The notes: generated from the letters alone by a model not told the origin. A stretch of DNA of 9,123 bases from Flavobacterium psychrophilum (GCA_945878515.1 CAMCTL010000142.1:1-9123), one strand, 5' to 3'. Shown: positions 1 to 7,017, counted from the stretch's first letter. Translations and numbers: made by a program.

Positions 1-99
1 AGCTATGTGTAAATAAAATACCTATGAAAACCTGTAATTTATGTTTTTCTATTAATCTATGTGGTTTAAAATAATACTCTAACCTAAAAAAATGTTGTT

Positions 100-597
100 A
101 TGGATGCCAATAATGAAATCAGACTTCGCTTGCGTTTTTACAAAGATGTTGAAGAAAACGTGGAATCAATACGTCAAAAATTTGAAAATTATAAAGCAAA
201 TTGTACTGAAGATTGTCATCTAAAGATCAAACACAATCACATTTGGATGAATATTGCAGAGGGCAAACGCGAATATTGGTCGCCCCATTTGCATTTGGAA
301 TTGGAACCCAAAGACAATAATGAAACGCACATCCGAGGATTATTTGGTCCAGAACCCACTTTATGGACACTTTTTATGTTTTTTCACTTTATGGTAGCAG
401 GGATTTTTGTGATTTTCAGCGCCATCGCCTACTCCAATTATGTCTTGAAACAACCTTTAACAATGAATTTAATCGTGATGTTGCTAATGGTTATCGTTTG
501 GTTTTTACTCTACTTCATTGCCAAACAAATCCGATTCAAAGGCAATGGACAAATGAATGAATTGGAAGGAAAGTTTTTGGAGATTTTGGAATCGTAG
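100..597 (+). CDS. Two-helix membrane protein of unknown function
   Basis: I do not recognise a characterised family. The 165-residue product has a soluble N-terminal part (about 1-80) and two hydrophobic segments (about 86-111 and 120-142), with a charged tail after them. It has no signal peptide. The soluble part has His-rich, beta-strand-like motifs: HNHIWMNI at 45-52, WSPHLHLELE at 60-69 and RGLFGPEP at 79-86, just before the first helix. Such definite motifs suggest a conserved fold rather than a chance frame. The likely topology is a membrane anchor with both ends on the same side, probably the cytoplasm, but this is inferred. The ATG at 100 gives the natural start; an ATG at 92 is out of frame. 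The stop codon directly abuts the stop codon of the facing lipoprotein gene. No convincing promoter was found in bases 1-99. Confidence 0.75.
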   Translation: MDANNEIRLRLRFYKDVEENVESIRQKFENYKANCTEDCHLKIKHNHIWMNIAEGKREYWSPHLHLELEPKDNNETHIRGLFGPEPTLWTLFMFFHFMVAGIFVIFSAIAYSNYVLKQPLTMNLIVMLLMVIVWFLLYFIAKQIRFKGNGQMNELEGKFLEILES

Positions 598-960
598 TTA
601 TCTTTCTCCATTAATATCTATGTCTCGTTTTTTATTTTTATCAGTAACAATATTAATTCTAATGTTAAGTTTTCCCGACTTATACAGTTTTTCACCAACA
701 TAATCAAACGGCAATTGTCCAATTGTATCTTTTTCAGTATAAACTTCTGCAAAGCAATAACTATAAGTAGAATCAACTTTTACAAATTCTGTAGATTGAC
801 CACTCTTTATATTAACGAATTCAAACTTTTTATTTAGAACTCCAACTTTTAACTTTTTATAATCTTCATTGCTAATATTAGTAAATCTAACAAGAACTTG
901 TGATTTACAAGAACTCATCAAAACAACAAGAACAAATAAAAAGAGAAATTTATTTTTCAT
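598..960 (-). CDS. Small predicted lipoprotein, hypothetical
   Basis: The 120-residue product starts with a lipoprotein signal peptide: Lys at 2 and 4, a hydrophobic core at 5-15, and a lipobox-like LMSSC ending at Cys18. It should therefore be cut before Cys18 and acylated. The residues after Cys18 (KSQV) lack the acidic cluster known as a surface-export signal in Capnocytophaga, so a periplasm-facing location is more likely (inference). The mature part is about 100 residues, mixed beta-like and charged, with a very basic and acidic C-terminus (NKKRDIDINGER). No known domain is recognised. I chose the ATG at 958-960 over an in-frame TTG at 961-963, which would abut the era stop; the ATG leaves a 3-base gap. 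Hand count of the first 180 coding-strand-independent bases (601-780) gives about 27% G+C, against about 42% for 1021-1140 in era. The gene may be read through from era. Confidence 0.72.
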   Translation of the reverse strand: MKNKFLFLFVLVVLMSSCKSQVLVRFTNISNEDYKKLKVGVLNKKFEFVNIKSGQSTEFVKVDSTYSYCFAEVYTEKDTIGQLPFDYVGEKLYKSGKLNIRINIVTDKNKKRDIDINGER

Positions 961-963
961 CAA

Positions 964-1845
964 CTACTGATTATACCCAAACCTCTTCAACATATTCGCA
1001 TTGCTTCTCCAGTTTTTGTTGACTTTCACGTACAATTCGATATGGATTTGTTTCCCGAAAAATTGCTCCAAATCGGCACGGGCTTCCATTCCTACTTGCT
1101 TTAGGGCTGTACCTTTGTGACCAATTATGATTCCTTTTTGGGTTTCACGTTCCACCATAATCAGGGAACGAATTCGGATAATATTTTCGTCTTCAAAGAA
1201 TTCTTCGGTTACAATTTCTACTGCATAAGGAATTTCTTTGCTGTAATTCAACAAGATTTTTTCACGAATGGTTTCGTTTACAAAGAAACGTTCCGGTTTG
1301 TCCGTCAATTGGTCTTTTGGATAATAAGCTGGAGATTCTGGCAACAATTCGATTATTCTTTGAAAAACTTCTGGTACATTGAAATTCTGCAAAGCTGATA
1401 TTGGATAAATCTCAGCATTTGGAACTTTCTCCGTCCAAAAAGCTACTTGTGCTTCTAATTGCTCTTGATTGGAATTGTCAATTTTGTTCAATAGTAACAA
1501 AACTGGAATTGTTGAATGGATGATTTTATTAAAAAAAGCTTCGTCTTTCAATTCTTGTTCGCCAATTTCGACCATATAAATCAAAATATCGGCATCTTCA
1601 AATGCTGATTTCACGAAGTTCATCATCGATTCCTGCATTTCGTAAGCGGGTTTGATGATTCCTGGTGTATCAGACAAAATTAACTGAAAATCTTCGCCGT
1701 TTACAATTCCCAAAATTCTATGTCGGGTGGTTTGTGCTTTGGACGTGATGATGGATAATCTTTCGCCAACAAAGGCATTCATCAAGGTTGATTTCCCAAC
1801 ATTTGGATTTCCGATGATATTTACAAAACCTGCTTTATGTGCCAT
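964..1845 (-). CDS. era: GTPase Era, ribosome assembly factor
   Basis: Era is an essential GTPase that binds the 3' end of 16S rRNA and helps mature the small ribosomal subunit at the inner membrane. The 293-residue length is typical. The G1 P-loop GNPNVGKST is at 12-20, the switch region SKAQTTRHR at 35-43, G3 DTPG at 59-62, G4 NKID at 120-123 and G5 SAL at 150-152. The C-terminal KH domain carries the RNA-binding loop GHKG at 242-245 within a helix-loop typical of Era. The ATG at 1843-1845 gives the canonical N-terminus, with the P-loop about ten residues in. The upstream region holds a terminator hairpin only 22 bases away, so era is probably separated from the gal genes. A promoter-like element lies upstream of that hairpin, which would place the hairpin in the era leader. 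A lipoprotein gene follows three bases after the stop. Confidence 0.97.
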   Translation of the reverse strand: MAHKAGFVNIIGNPNVGKSTLMNAFVGERLSIITSKAQTTRHRILGIVNGEDFQLILSDTPGIIKPAYEMQESMMNFVKSAFEDADILIYMVEIGEQELKDEAFFNKIIHSTIPVLLLLNKIDNSNQEQLEAQVAFWTEKVPNAEIYPISALQNFNVPEVFQRIIELLPESPAYYPKDQLTDKPERFFVNETIREKILLNYSKEIPYAVEIVTEEFFEDENIIRIRSLIMVERETQKGIIIGHKGTALKQVGMEARADLEQFFGKQIHIELYVKVNKNWRSNANMLKRFGYNQ

Positions 1846-1866
1846 AACATTATCTTTATAATTTAA

Positions 1867-1896
1867 AAAAAGCCACTCTTTTCAGAATGGCTTTTT
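1867..1896 (-). terminator. Intrinsic terminator downstream of galM
   Basis: Arms 1867-1879 and 1884-1896 form a 13-base-pair stem. Read on the minus strand the loop is GAAA, a GNRA-type tetraloop, and the single imperfect pair is a U.G wobble; on the plus strand the same position is a C.A mismatch. The minus strand also ends in a run of seven T. The structure therefore favours minus-strand transcription, that is, the end of the gal cluster (or of a small transcript starting near 1939) before era. The A-T ends make it partly bidirectional in form. Confidence 0.85.
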
Positions 1897-1939
1897 CAAT
1901 TGCTATTCGTCAAGAATATCAACCCAATAGGTTGTTTTC
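1867..1939 (-). ncRNA. Possible small RNA or era leader attenuator
   Basis: Starting from the predicted transcription start near 1939, the minus strand shows three closely packed hairpins: CAACC/GGTTG with a 5-base loop (1934-1920), TATTC/GAATA with a 5-base loop (1918-1904), and the terminator (1896-1867). The first two have only five pairs each, so they are weak alone; the order promoter, hairpins, terminator is what makes the stretch notable. It does not resemble SRP RNA, 6S or tRNA. A competing reading is a 17-codon TTG-initiated frame over 1956-1903. No expression evidence is available from sequence alone. Confidence 0.25.
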
Positions 1940-1945
1940 CGGCTA

Positions 1946-1975
1946 CAAATGTACAATGGAATCTACTATTTACAA
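1946..1975 (-). promoter_or_regulatory. Candidate promoter upstream of era / small RNA
   Basis: On the minus strand, TTG at 1975-1973 is followed by 19 bases and then TACATTTG at 1953-1946, a full match to the Bacteroidota consensus TTG-N17-23-TAnnTTTG. Transcription would begin near 1939. It lies in the 148-base gap between galM and era and is the only good match there. Because the terminator at 1867-1896 is downstream of it, the product would be either a roughly 70-75 base RNA or an era leader that needs read-through. Confidence 0.5.
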
Positions 1976-1993
1976 TATAAAATCTATGCTACT

Positions 1994-3058
1994 TTATTTG
2001 ACTTCAAATTTATAAATTGTGGTTTGAGTGTATATTTCTCCCGGATTCAATACCGTATTTGGGAAAGTATCGTGGTTTGGAGAATCTGGGAAATGCTGCA
2101 TTTCAAGACAGAATCCAGAACGTTTCGGATAGGATTTTAACTCTTTCCCGCTATTTACATTCAAATAATTGCCCGAGTAAAACTGCACTCCTGGCTCGGT
2201 AGTGAATGCTTTTAGCTCAATTGCAGTAGAAGCTTCATAAACTGTTGCGGCCCAACTTAAATCATTGTTTTCTTTATTTAATACCCAATTGTGGTCGTAG
2301 CCCATTCCTTGAATCAATTCAATGTACTCTTCATCAATTCGCTCTCCAATTTTATGCGAAGTTCTAAAATCCATTGGAGTATTTGCTACGCTTCGAATTT
2401 CACCCGTAGGAATTGCGCCGGCGTCGGTTGGTGTAAAATAGTCGGCATTCAAAGTCAATTCGTGTGAATCAATTGTGCCAATTCCGGCTCCTTTTAAATT
2501 GAAATAAACATGATTGGTTAGGTTCAAAATCGTCTTGGCATCTGTCACCGCTTCATAATCTATTTTTATTTCATTTTCTTGGGTCAAAGTATAAATTACT
2601 TTTACTTGCAAATTTCCTGGATAGCCTTCCTCGCCATCTTTGGAAAGATAGCTTAACTCAATAGATTCTTCTTGCAAATCATTCAAAAATGGGCGGGCTT
2701 TCCACACTACTTTATCGAATCCCTGTTTGCCTCCATGAAGTGCATTTGCCCCATTATTAACAAACAATGAATACTCTTTGCCGTCTAAAGAAAATTTACC
2801 TTTGGCAATTCTATTGGCATATCGACCAGCAATTGCGCCTAAGTAAAAATCATCTTGTTGATAGTCTTTAATGGATTCATATCCCAGAACAACATCGATT
2901 TTTTTTTCCTTAATTGGCACAAAAAAGGAAACTATTCTCGCTCCAAAATTGGTAATTTGACATTCAAAACCATTGTTATTTTCCAAAGAAAACAGAGAAA
3001 CTGATTGACCGTCAATTATTTGATTGAATTTTTCTCCTGGTAAAATTTTACTTTTCAT
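1994..3058 (-). CDS. galM: Aldose 1-epimerase (galactose mutarotase)
   Basis: GalM interconverts beta- and alpha-D-galactose so that galactokinase, which uses the alpha form, is supplied. The 354-residue length fits the family (about 340). Seen motifs are NFGARIVS at 37-44, GRYANRI at 78-84 (substrate Arg83), ALHGG at 106-110 (His108), LTNHVYFNL at 180-188 (general acid His183), TPMDF with Asp230, GYDHNW at 253-258, TEPGVQFYSGN at 287-297 and GFCLEMQ with the likely general base Glu319, matching the catalytic His and Glu of Lactococcus and human GalM. There is no signal peptide, so it is cytoplasmic; many Bacteroidota mutarotases are instead lipoproteins. It is the last gal gene, set apart from the symporter by a perfect terminator hairpin. 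No convincing own promoter is visible in the 56 bases between that hairpin and the ATG, so it may depend on read-through. Confidence 0.95.
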   Translation of the reverse strand: MKSKILPGEKFNQIIDGQSVSLFSLENNNGFECQITNFGARIVSFFVPIKEKKIDVVLGYESIKDYQQDDFYLGAIAGRYANRIAKGKFSLDGKEYSLFVNNGANALHGGKQGFDKVVWKARPFLNDLQEESIELSYLSKDGEEGYPGNLQVKVIYTLTQENEIKIDYEAVTDAKTILNLTNHVYFNLKGAGIGTIDSHELTLNADYFTPTDAGAIPTGEIRSVANTPMDFRTSHKIGERIDEEYIELIQGMGYDHNWVLNKENNDLSWAATVYEASTAIELKAFTTEPGVQFYSGNYLNVNSGKELKSYPKRSGFCLEMQHFPDSPNHDTFPNTVLNPGEIYTQTTIYKFEVK

Positions 3059-3114
3059 TTTTTTTATTTAAATCTGCGCCTTTTAAGCATTTTAAATTTT
3101 GCAATATGCTATAA

Positions 3115-3150
3115 AAAAAACTTCAGAGATTAATCGCTCTGAAGTTTTTT
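3115..3150 (-). terminator. Perfect hairpin terminator between symporter and galM
   Basis: Bases 3115-3128 and 3137-3150 are a perfect 14-base inverted repeat (core CTTCAGAG/CTCTGAAG, flanked by A and T runs) around an 8-base loop. On the minus strand it is followed by eight T. It begins 41 bases after the symporter stop. The symmetrical A/T runs would allow it to act in either direction, but only minus-strand transcription is expected here. Confidence 0.88.
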
Positions 3151-3191
3151 GTTCTGTAATTCAAATTAAACTCATTTGTGATAGATTATTT

Positions 3192-4880
3192 CTACCAGAA
3201 TACAGTATATAATGCTACTAAAATTCCTGTGATCAATAAACTTCCTGCTAAAAAGGCGTTGTTCACTTTGAACATTGAAGAATCTATCTCCAAACCTTTA
3301 GATTTTACGCCACGTTTATCGTCAATCAAACTAATCACAACCATAACAGCCACACAAATTGCAAATACGAATCCCATACGATCTAAAAACGGAATTTCAT
3401 ATATGCTTGTTCCATCTTCTTGAGTAACTAAAGCGGAAAAACCTGTCGAATGTAAAAATTCTAGATTCATCATTTTAGGCAAGAATTTGAATAAAACTGA
3501 CAAAATAAAACCTCCAATAGTTGCAAACATAGCGGCATTTGAACTTGTTTTCTTCCAGAAGAATCCTAAAATAAACATTGCGAAAATACCCGGACTTACA
3601 AATCCAGTATATTCTTGAATAAATTCGAATCCTCCTTTTTTATCAATTCCTAAATGCGGAGCAATAACAACGGCTAACAACATTGCAACAAGTACAGCCC
3701 ATTTACCTACTTGGACCATTTTCTTTTCGCTACAATCGACATTAATTTTCTTCTTGTAAATATCCAAAGTAAAAATAGTCGAGATACTATTTACCTTACC
3801 AGCTAAAGAGGCTACAACGGCTGCAGTCAAAGCGGCAAAAGACAGACCTTTTAAACCAACAGGCAACAAGTTCAATAAAACTGGATAAGAACGATCCGGA
3901 TTTAAAACACCGTCAGGACCTAACAATTCAGTTTGTAAACCACCTTTTGTATAAATAACGTAAGCGGCAATACCAGGCAAAACAACAATTACAGGCATTA
4001 ATAATTTTAAGAATGCAGCGAATAAAATTCCACTTCTAGCCGTTTTCAAATCAGCTCCTAAAGCTCTTTGAGTAATGTATTGATTACAACCCCAATAGTT
4101 CAAGTTAACAATCCACATTCCACCTAACAACACTGTAAGTCCAGGTAAACTCGGAAAGTTTGGACTGTCTTTTTCAAATATCATGTGAAAATGATCTCCT
4201 GATTGATCCATCATATAGTTGAAACCTTGCAGCATACCGTGCTGACCGTTTAATTCAGCCACTTTATCTAATGCAAGATAGGTTGTTACTAAACCTCCAA
4301 AAATTAAAAAAACCACTTGAATAACATCGGTATAACCAATTACTTTCATTCCACCAAGAGCAATTATTATGGCAAAGAACGCTAAACCATACATACATAA
4401 ATCTAGGTTTATTCCAGAAATTCCGTTAATGGCCAATGCGCCTAAATAAAGAATTGAGGTTAAATTTACAATTACGTACAATAACAACCAAAACACTGCC
4501 ATAATCATGGCAATATCTCCATTATATCTTTGATGAAGAAATTGAGGCATGGTGTATATTTTGTTCTTTAAATACACCGGAATAAAAAATACCGCTACAA
4601 TAATCAATGTCAGTGCTGCCATCCACTCATAGGTTGCAATAGCTAAACCCATTTTGAATCCATTTCCAGACATCGCAATAAATTGCTCAGAAGAAATGTT
4701 TGAAGCGATTAGCGAAGTTCCAATTGCCCACCATGTAAGCGATCCTTCCGCCAAAAAATAATCATGTGATGCGCTGTGCGAAGCAGTCTGTTTTCGTTTG
4801 TAGATCCAGTAGCCGTAGCCCGCCACTATAAAGAAGTAAACCAGAAAGACCAAATAGTCTGCAATTTGTAATGTATTCAT
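3192..4880 (-). CDS. Na+/sugar symporter, SGLT type (probable galactose transporter)
   Basis: This is a sodium:solute symporter (SSS family) closely like the Vibrio parahaemolyticus Na+/galactose transporter vSGLT, an inner-membrane protein with the LeuT fold. The 562-residue length and about 14 hydrophobic segments fit. By comparison with vSGLT as I recall it, sugar-contacting residues are kept: Gln66 and Glu85 (vSGLT Q69, E88), Asn259, Tyr262 and Trp263 in VNLNYWGCNQY (N260, Y263, W264), Lys292 in FAAFLKL (K294) and Gln422 in IQEYTGFVSPG (Q428). The Na2-site Ser358 (S365) is present. Differences are Ala88 for S91 and Ala357 for S364. I chose the ATG at 4878-4880; an in-frame TTG two codons upstream is less likely. 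The gene lies 68 bases after galE without a terminator between, so co-transcription with galKTE is likely, and galactose is the expected substrate. Confidence 0.93.
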   Translation of the reverse strand: MNTLQIADYLVFLVYFFIVAGYGYWIYKRKQTASHSASHDYFLAEGSLTWWAIGTSLIASNISSEQFIAMSGNGFKMGLAIATYEWMAALTLIIVAVFFIPVYLKNKIYTMPQFLHQRYNGDIAMIMAVFWLLLYVIVNLTSILYLGALAINGISGINLDLCMYGLAFFAIIIALGGMKVIGYTDVIQVVFLIFGGLVTTYLALDKVAELNGQHGMLQGFNYMMDQSGDHFHMIFEKDSPNFPSLPGLTVLLGGMWIVNLNYWGCNQYITQRALGADLKTARSGILFAAFLKLLMPVIVVLPGIAAYVIYTKGGLQTELLGPDGVLNPDRSYPVLLNLLPVGLKGLSFAALTAAVVASLAGKVNSISTIFTLDIYKKKINVDCSEKKMVQVGKWAVLVAMLLAVVIAPHLGIDKKGGFEFIQEYTGFVSPGIFAMFILGFFWKKTSSNAAMFATIGGFILSVLFKFLPKMMNLEFLHSTGFSALVTQEDGTSIYEIPFLDRMGFVFAICVAVMVVISLIDDKRGVKSKGLEIDSSMFKVNNAFLAGSLLITGILVALYTVFW

Positions 4881-4948
4881 AATCAATTTGTTAGTTATTT
4901 AATTTAATTTTTGGTTGTTAATAAATTTGTATTGTTTCCTGATGAAAA

Positions 4949-5965
4949 TTAATTTGCTCTAATTTTTTGCTCCCATTTCCAAGCGCTTTCCATGGCTTCG
5001 TCTAATGAGGATTTTGTCTTCCAACCAAGAATTGTGTTTGCTTTGTGGGTACTTGCGTAAGCCATAGTTACATCACCTTCTCGTCTATCAACAATTTTGT
5101 ATGGAAAAGGTTTTCCACTCACTTTTTCAAAACTGGAAATCACTTCTAAAACCGAACTTCCAACTCCCGTTCCCAGGTTGAAAATTTCGATTTTATCTAT
5201 ATTTTTACTTTCTATCAGTCTTTGCAAAGCTACCACGTGTGCTTTTGCAACATCTACAACATGAATATAATCTCTAATACATGTGCCGTCGGCAGTTGGA
5301 TAATCACTTCCATACACCATTAATTCCTTACGCAATCCAATACCGGTTTGAGTAATGAATGGCACTAAATTTTGTGGAACACCTATTGGTAATTCGCCAA
5401 TTTCAGCAGATGGATGTGCCCCGACAGGATTAAAATAGCGAAGCAATATAGCATTTATATTGCTAACTTTAGAAACGTCTGTAATTATTTCTTCTCCAAT
5501 TTGTTTTGTGTTTCCGTAAGGAGACATTGCTGGCTTGATACTTGAATTTTCATCAATTGGCATAACATCGGCTTGACCGTAAACCGTGCAGGATGAGCTA
5601 AAAATAAAATGGGCTTTTTCTTTTTTCTCTAATTCTTGAAGTAAATAGACCAAAGCTGAAATGTTATTTTCATAATACAACAGTGGATTTGTAACGCTTT
5701 CGCCAACTGCTTTTGAAGCGGCAAAATGAATTACACCGCTGATGTCTTGATGTTTTTGAAAAAAATCTTGAACAGATGATTTTTCTCTTAAATCTAATTT
5801 TTCGAAAATCGGTTCTTTTCCGGTGATGGCCACAATTCCTTTCAAAACATCTTCTGAAGAATTAGAAAGATTATCTATAATGACTACCTCAAAACCCTCA
5901 TTTTGTAATTCGACCACTGTATGAGAGCCTATAAATCCTAATCCTCCAGTTACTAATATTTTCAT
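4949..5965 (-). CDS. galE: UDP-glucose 4-epimerase
   Basis: GalE interconverts UDP-galactose and UDP-glucose using tightly bound NAD, closing the Leloir cycle. The 338 residues match the E. coli length. It is an extended short-chain dehydrogenase: the NAD-binding GGLGFIG is at 7-13, Asp31-Asn32 end the second strand, the catalytic Ser lies in SSSCTVYG (123-130, probably Ser125), and the YxxxK pair is Tyr150/Lys154. Family blocks RYFNPVGAHPS (176-186), DGTCIRDYIHV (226-236) and NLGTGVGSSV (263-272) follow. Near the C-terminus, GDVTMAYA (297-304) places Ala302 where E. coli has the gatekeeper Tyr299 and human GALE has Cys307, so UDP-GlcNAc/GalNAc may also be accepted (inference). The ATG at 5963-5965 lies two bases after the galT stop, which implies tight coupling of expression. 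Confidence 0.96.
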   Translation of the reverse strand: MKILVTGGLGFIGSHTVVELQNEGFEVVIIDNLSNSSEDVLKGIVAITGKEPIFEKLDLREKSSVQDFFQKHQDISGVIHFAASKAVGESVTNPLLYYENNISALVYLLQELEKKEKAHFIFSSSCTVYGQADVMPIDENSSIKPAMSPYGNTKQIGEEIITDVSKVSNINAILLRYFNPVGAHPSAEIGELPIGVPQNLVPFITQTGIGLRKELMVYGSDYPTADGTCIRDYIHVVDVAKAHVVALQRLIESKNIDKIEIFNLGTGVGSSVLEVISSFEKVSGKPFPYKIVDRREGDVTMAYASTHKANTILGWKTKSSLDEAMESAWKWEQKIRAN

Positions 5966-5967
5966 AT

Positions 5968-7017
5968 CTATCGGTTTTTATAATGTATATCTGATAAATC
6001 TCTTAACATTTGAGCGCTTTTTTCTGCGGTAATGTCACGTTGAGATTCTCCCATCATTTCGTAGCCTACCATAAATTTTTTAACCGAAGCTGAACGCAAT
6101 AATGGTGGATAAAAGTGCATGTGAAACAACCATTCAGGATGTTCGATTCCGTCTGTTGGTGCTTGATGAATTCCCGATGAATAGGGGAAAGAAGTTTCAA
6201 AAAGATTGTCGTATTTTGCAGTTAATTGTTTTAAAATTAATGCATAAGCAGCTACCTCTTCGGAATTAAAATCGGTTATTTTTGTAACATGTCGTTTACA
6301 GATAATCATAGTTTCGAAAGGCCAAATTGCCCAAAAAGGAATCAAGGCTACAAAATGATCGTTTTCGATTACAATTCGTTCTTTGGCTTGTAATTCTTTT
6401 TCCAAATAATCTAAAAGCAAGTTGCTTCCGTTTTTGTCAAAATAAGCTTTCAAACTGTTTTGCGTTTTTTCGATTTGAGTTGGCAAAGAAGATTGCGCCC
6501 AAATTTGACCGTGTGGATGCGGATTGCTGCACCCCATTACACTTCCTTTGTTTTCAAAAATTTGAACATAATTGATGTAATCAACATTGCCTAGAGTAGT
6601 ATATTCTTTTTGCCATGTATGAATGATATCTTCGATTGTTGGCAAATCCATTTCTGGTAAAGTAATATTGTGTTTGGGTGAAAAACATACTACTCTTGCT
6701 ATTCCTCTTTCCGGTTTTGCTGTAAAGAATCCACCAGATGTGCTTTCGTCAAAATCTATTTCTTCTTGCTTCAAAGCTGCAAAATCATTTTCAAAAACAA
6801 ATGAACTGGTATATTGCGGATTTACTTCTCCGTTGGCGCGAACATTTCCTGGACACAAATAACATTCTGGATCGTATTCTGGTCGATCATCATTGCCTAC
6901 CGATTCTTTTTGACCTTGCCAAGGACGTTTTGCTCTGTGCGGAGAAACCAAAACCCATTCGTTGATTAAAGGATTGAATCTCCTGTGCGGGTCTTCGTAA
7001 ATATCAAATTTTTTCAT
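5968..7017 (-). CDS. galT: Galactose-1-phosphate uridylyltransferase
   Basis: GalT transfers UMP from UDP-glucose to galactose-1-phosphate through a uridylylated histidine. The 349-residue length is that of class I GalT (HIT superfamily). The structural zinc ligands are visible: Cys52 and Cys55 in CYLCPG, His116 and His167. The active-site block NPHPHGQ at 165-171 has the nucleophile His169 and Gln171. The second metal site of the E. coli enzyme (E182, H281, H296, H298) matches Glu183, His284 in GIHQ, and His299/His301 in FHMHFYPP. FENKG at 154-158 and the N-terminal HRRFNPL at 11-17 are also typical. The ATG at 7015-7017 gives the expected N-terminus. A 92-base spacer with a small palindrome separates it from galK, and only two bases separate it from galE. 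The enzyme is cytoplasmic. Confidence 0.97.
   Translation of the reverse strand: MKKFDIYEDPHRRFNPLINEWVLVSPHRAKRPWQGQKESVGNDDRPEYDPECYLCPGNVRANGEVNPQYTSSFVFENDFAALKQEEIDFDESTSGGFFTAKPERGIARVVCFSPKHNITLPEMDLPTIEDIIHTWQKEYTTLGNVDYINYVQIFENKGSVMGCSNPHPHGQIWAQSSLPTQIEKTQNSLKAYFDKNGSNLLLDYLEKELQAKERIVIENDHFVALIPFWAIWPFETMIICKRHVTKITDFNSEEVAAYALILKQLTAKYDNLFETSFPYSSGIHQAPTDGIEHPEWLFHMHFYPPLLRSASVKKFMVGYEMMGESQRDITAEKSAQMLRDLSDIHYKNR

Noticed and set aside
3..63. Direct repeat CTATGTG at 3-9 and 57-63
   Set aside because: Seven bases in AT-rich DNA is within chance and neither copy sits at a recognisable promoter element.
961..963. TTG in-frame start giving the lipoprotein one extra residue
   Set aside because: An ATG follows immediately and gives a standard lipoprotein signal peptide; TTG starts are uncommon.
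1117..1398. Plus-strand frame of 93 codons inside era
   Set aside because: Shadow of era on the opposite strand; no family motifs and no plausible translation signals.
1949..2202. Plus-strand frames over the end of galM
   Set aside because: They overlap the intact galM coding sequence antisense and show no protein-like features.
3162..3169. TTAATTTG on the minus strand as a galM promoter
   Set aside because: One mismatch to the consensus, no TTG at the right distance, and it lies upstream of a strong terminator.
4884..4886. TTG in-frame start for the symporter
   Set aside because: The ATG two codons downstream gives the normal SSS-family N-terminus.
6327..6965. Plus-strand frames antisense to galT
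   Set aside because: galT is complete with all metal and catalytic residues, and the antisense frames have no recognisable motifs.
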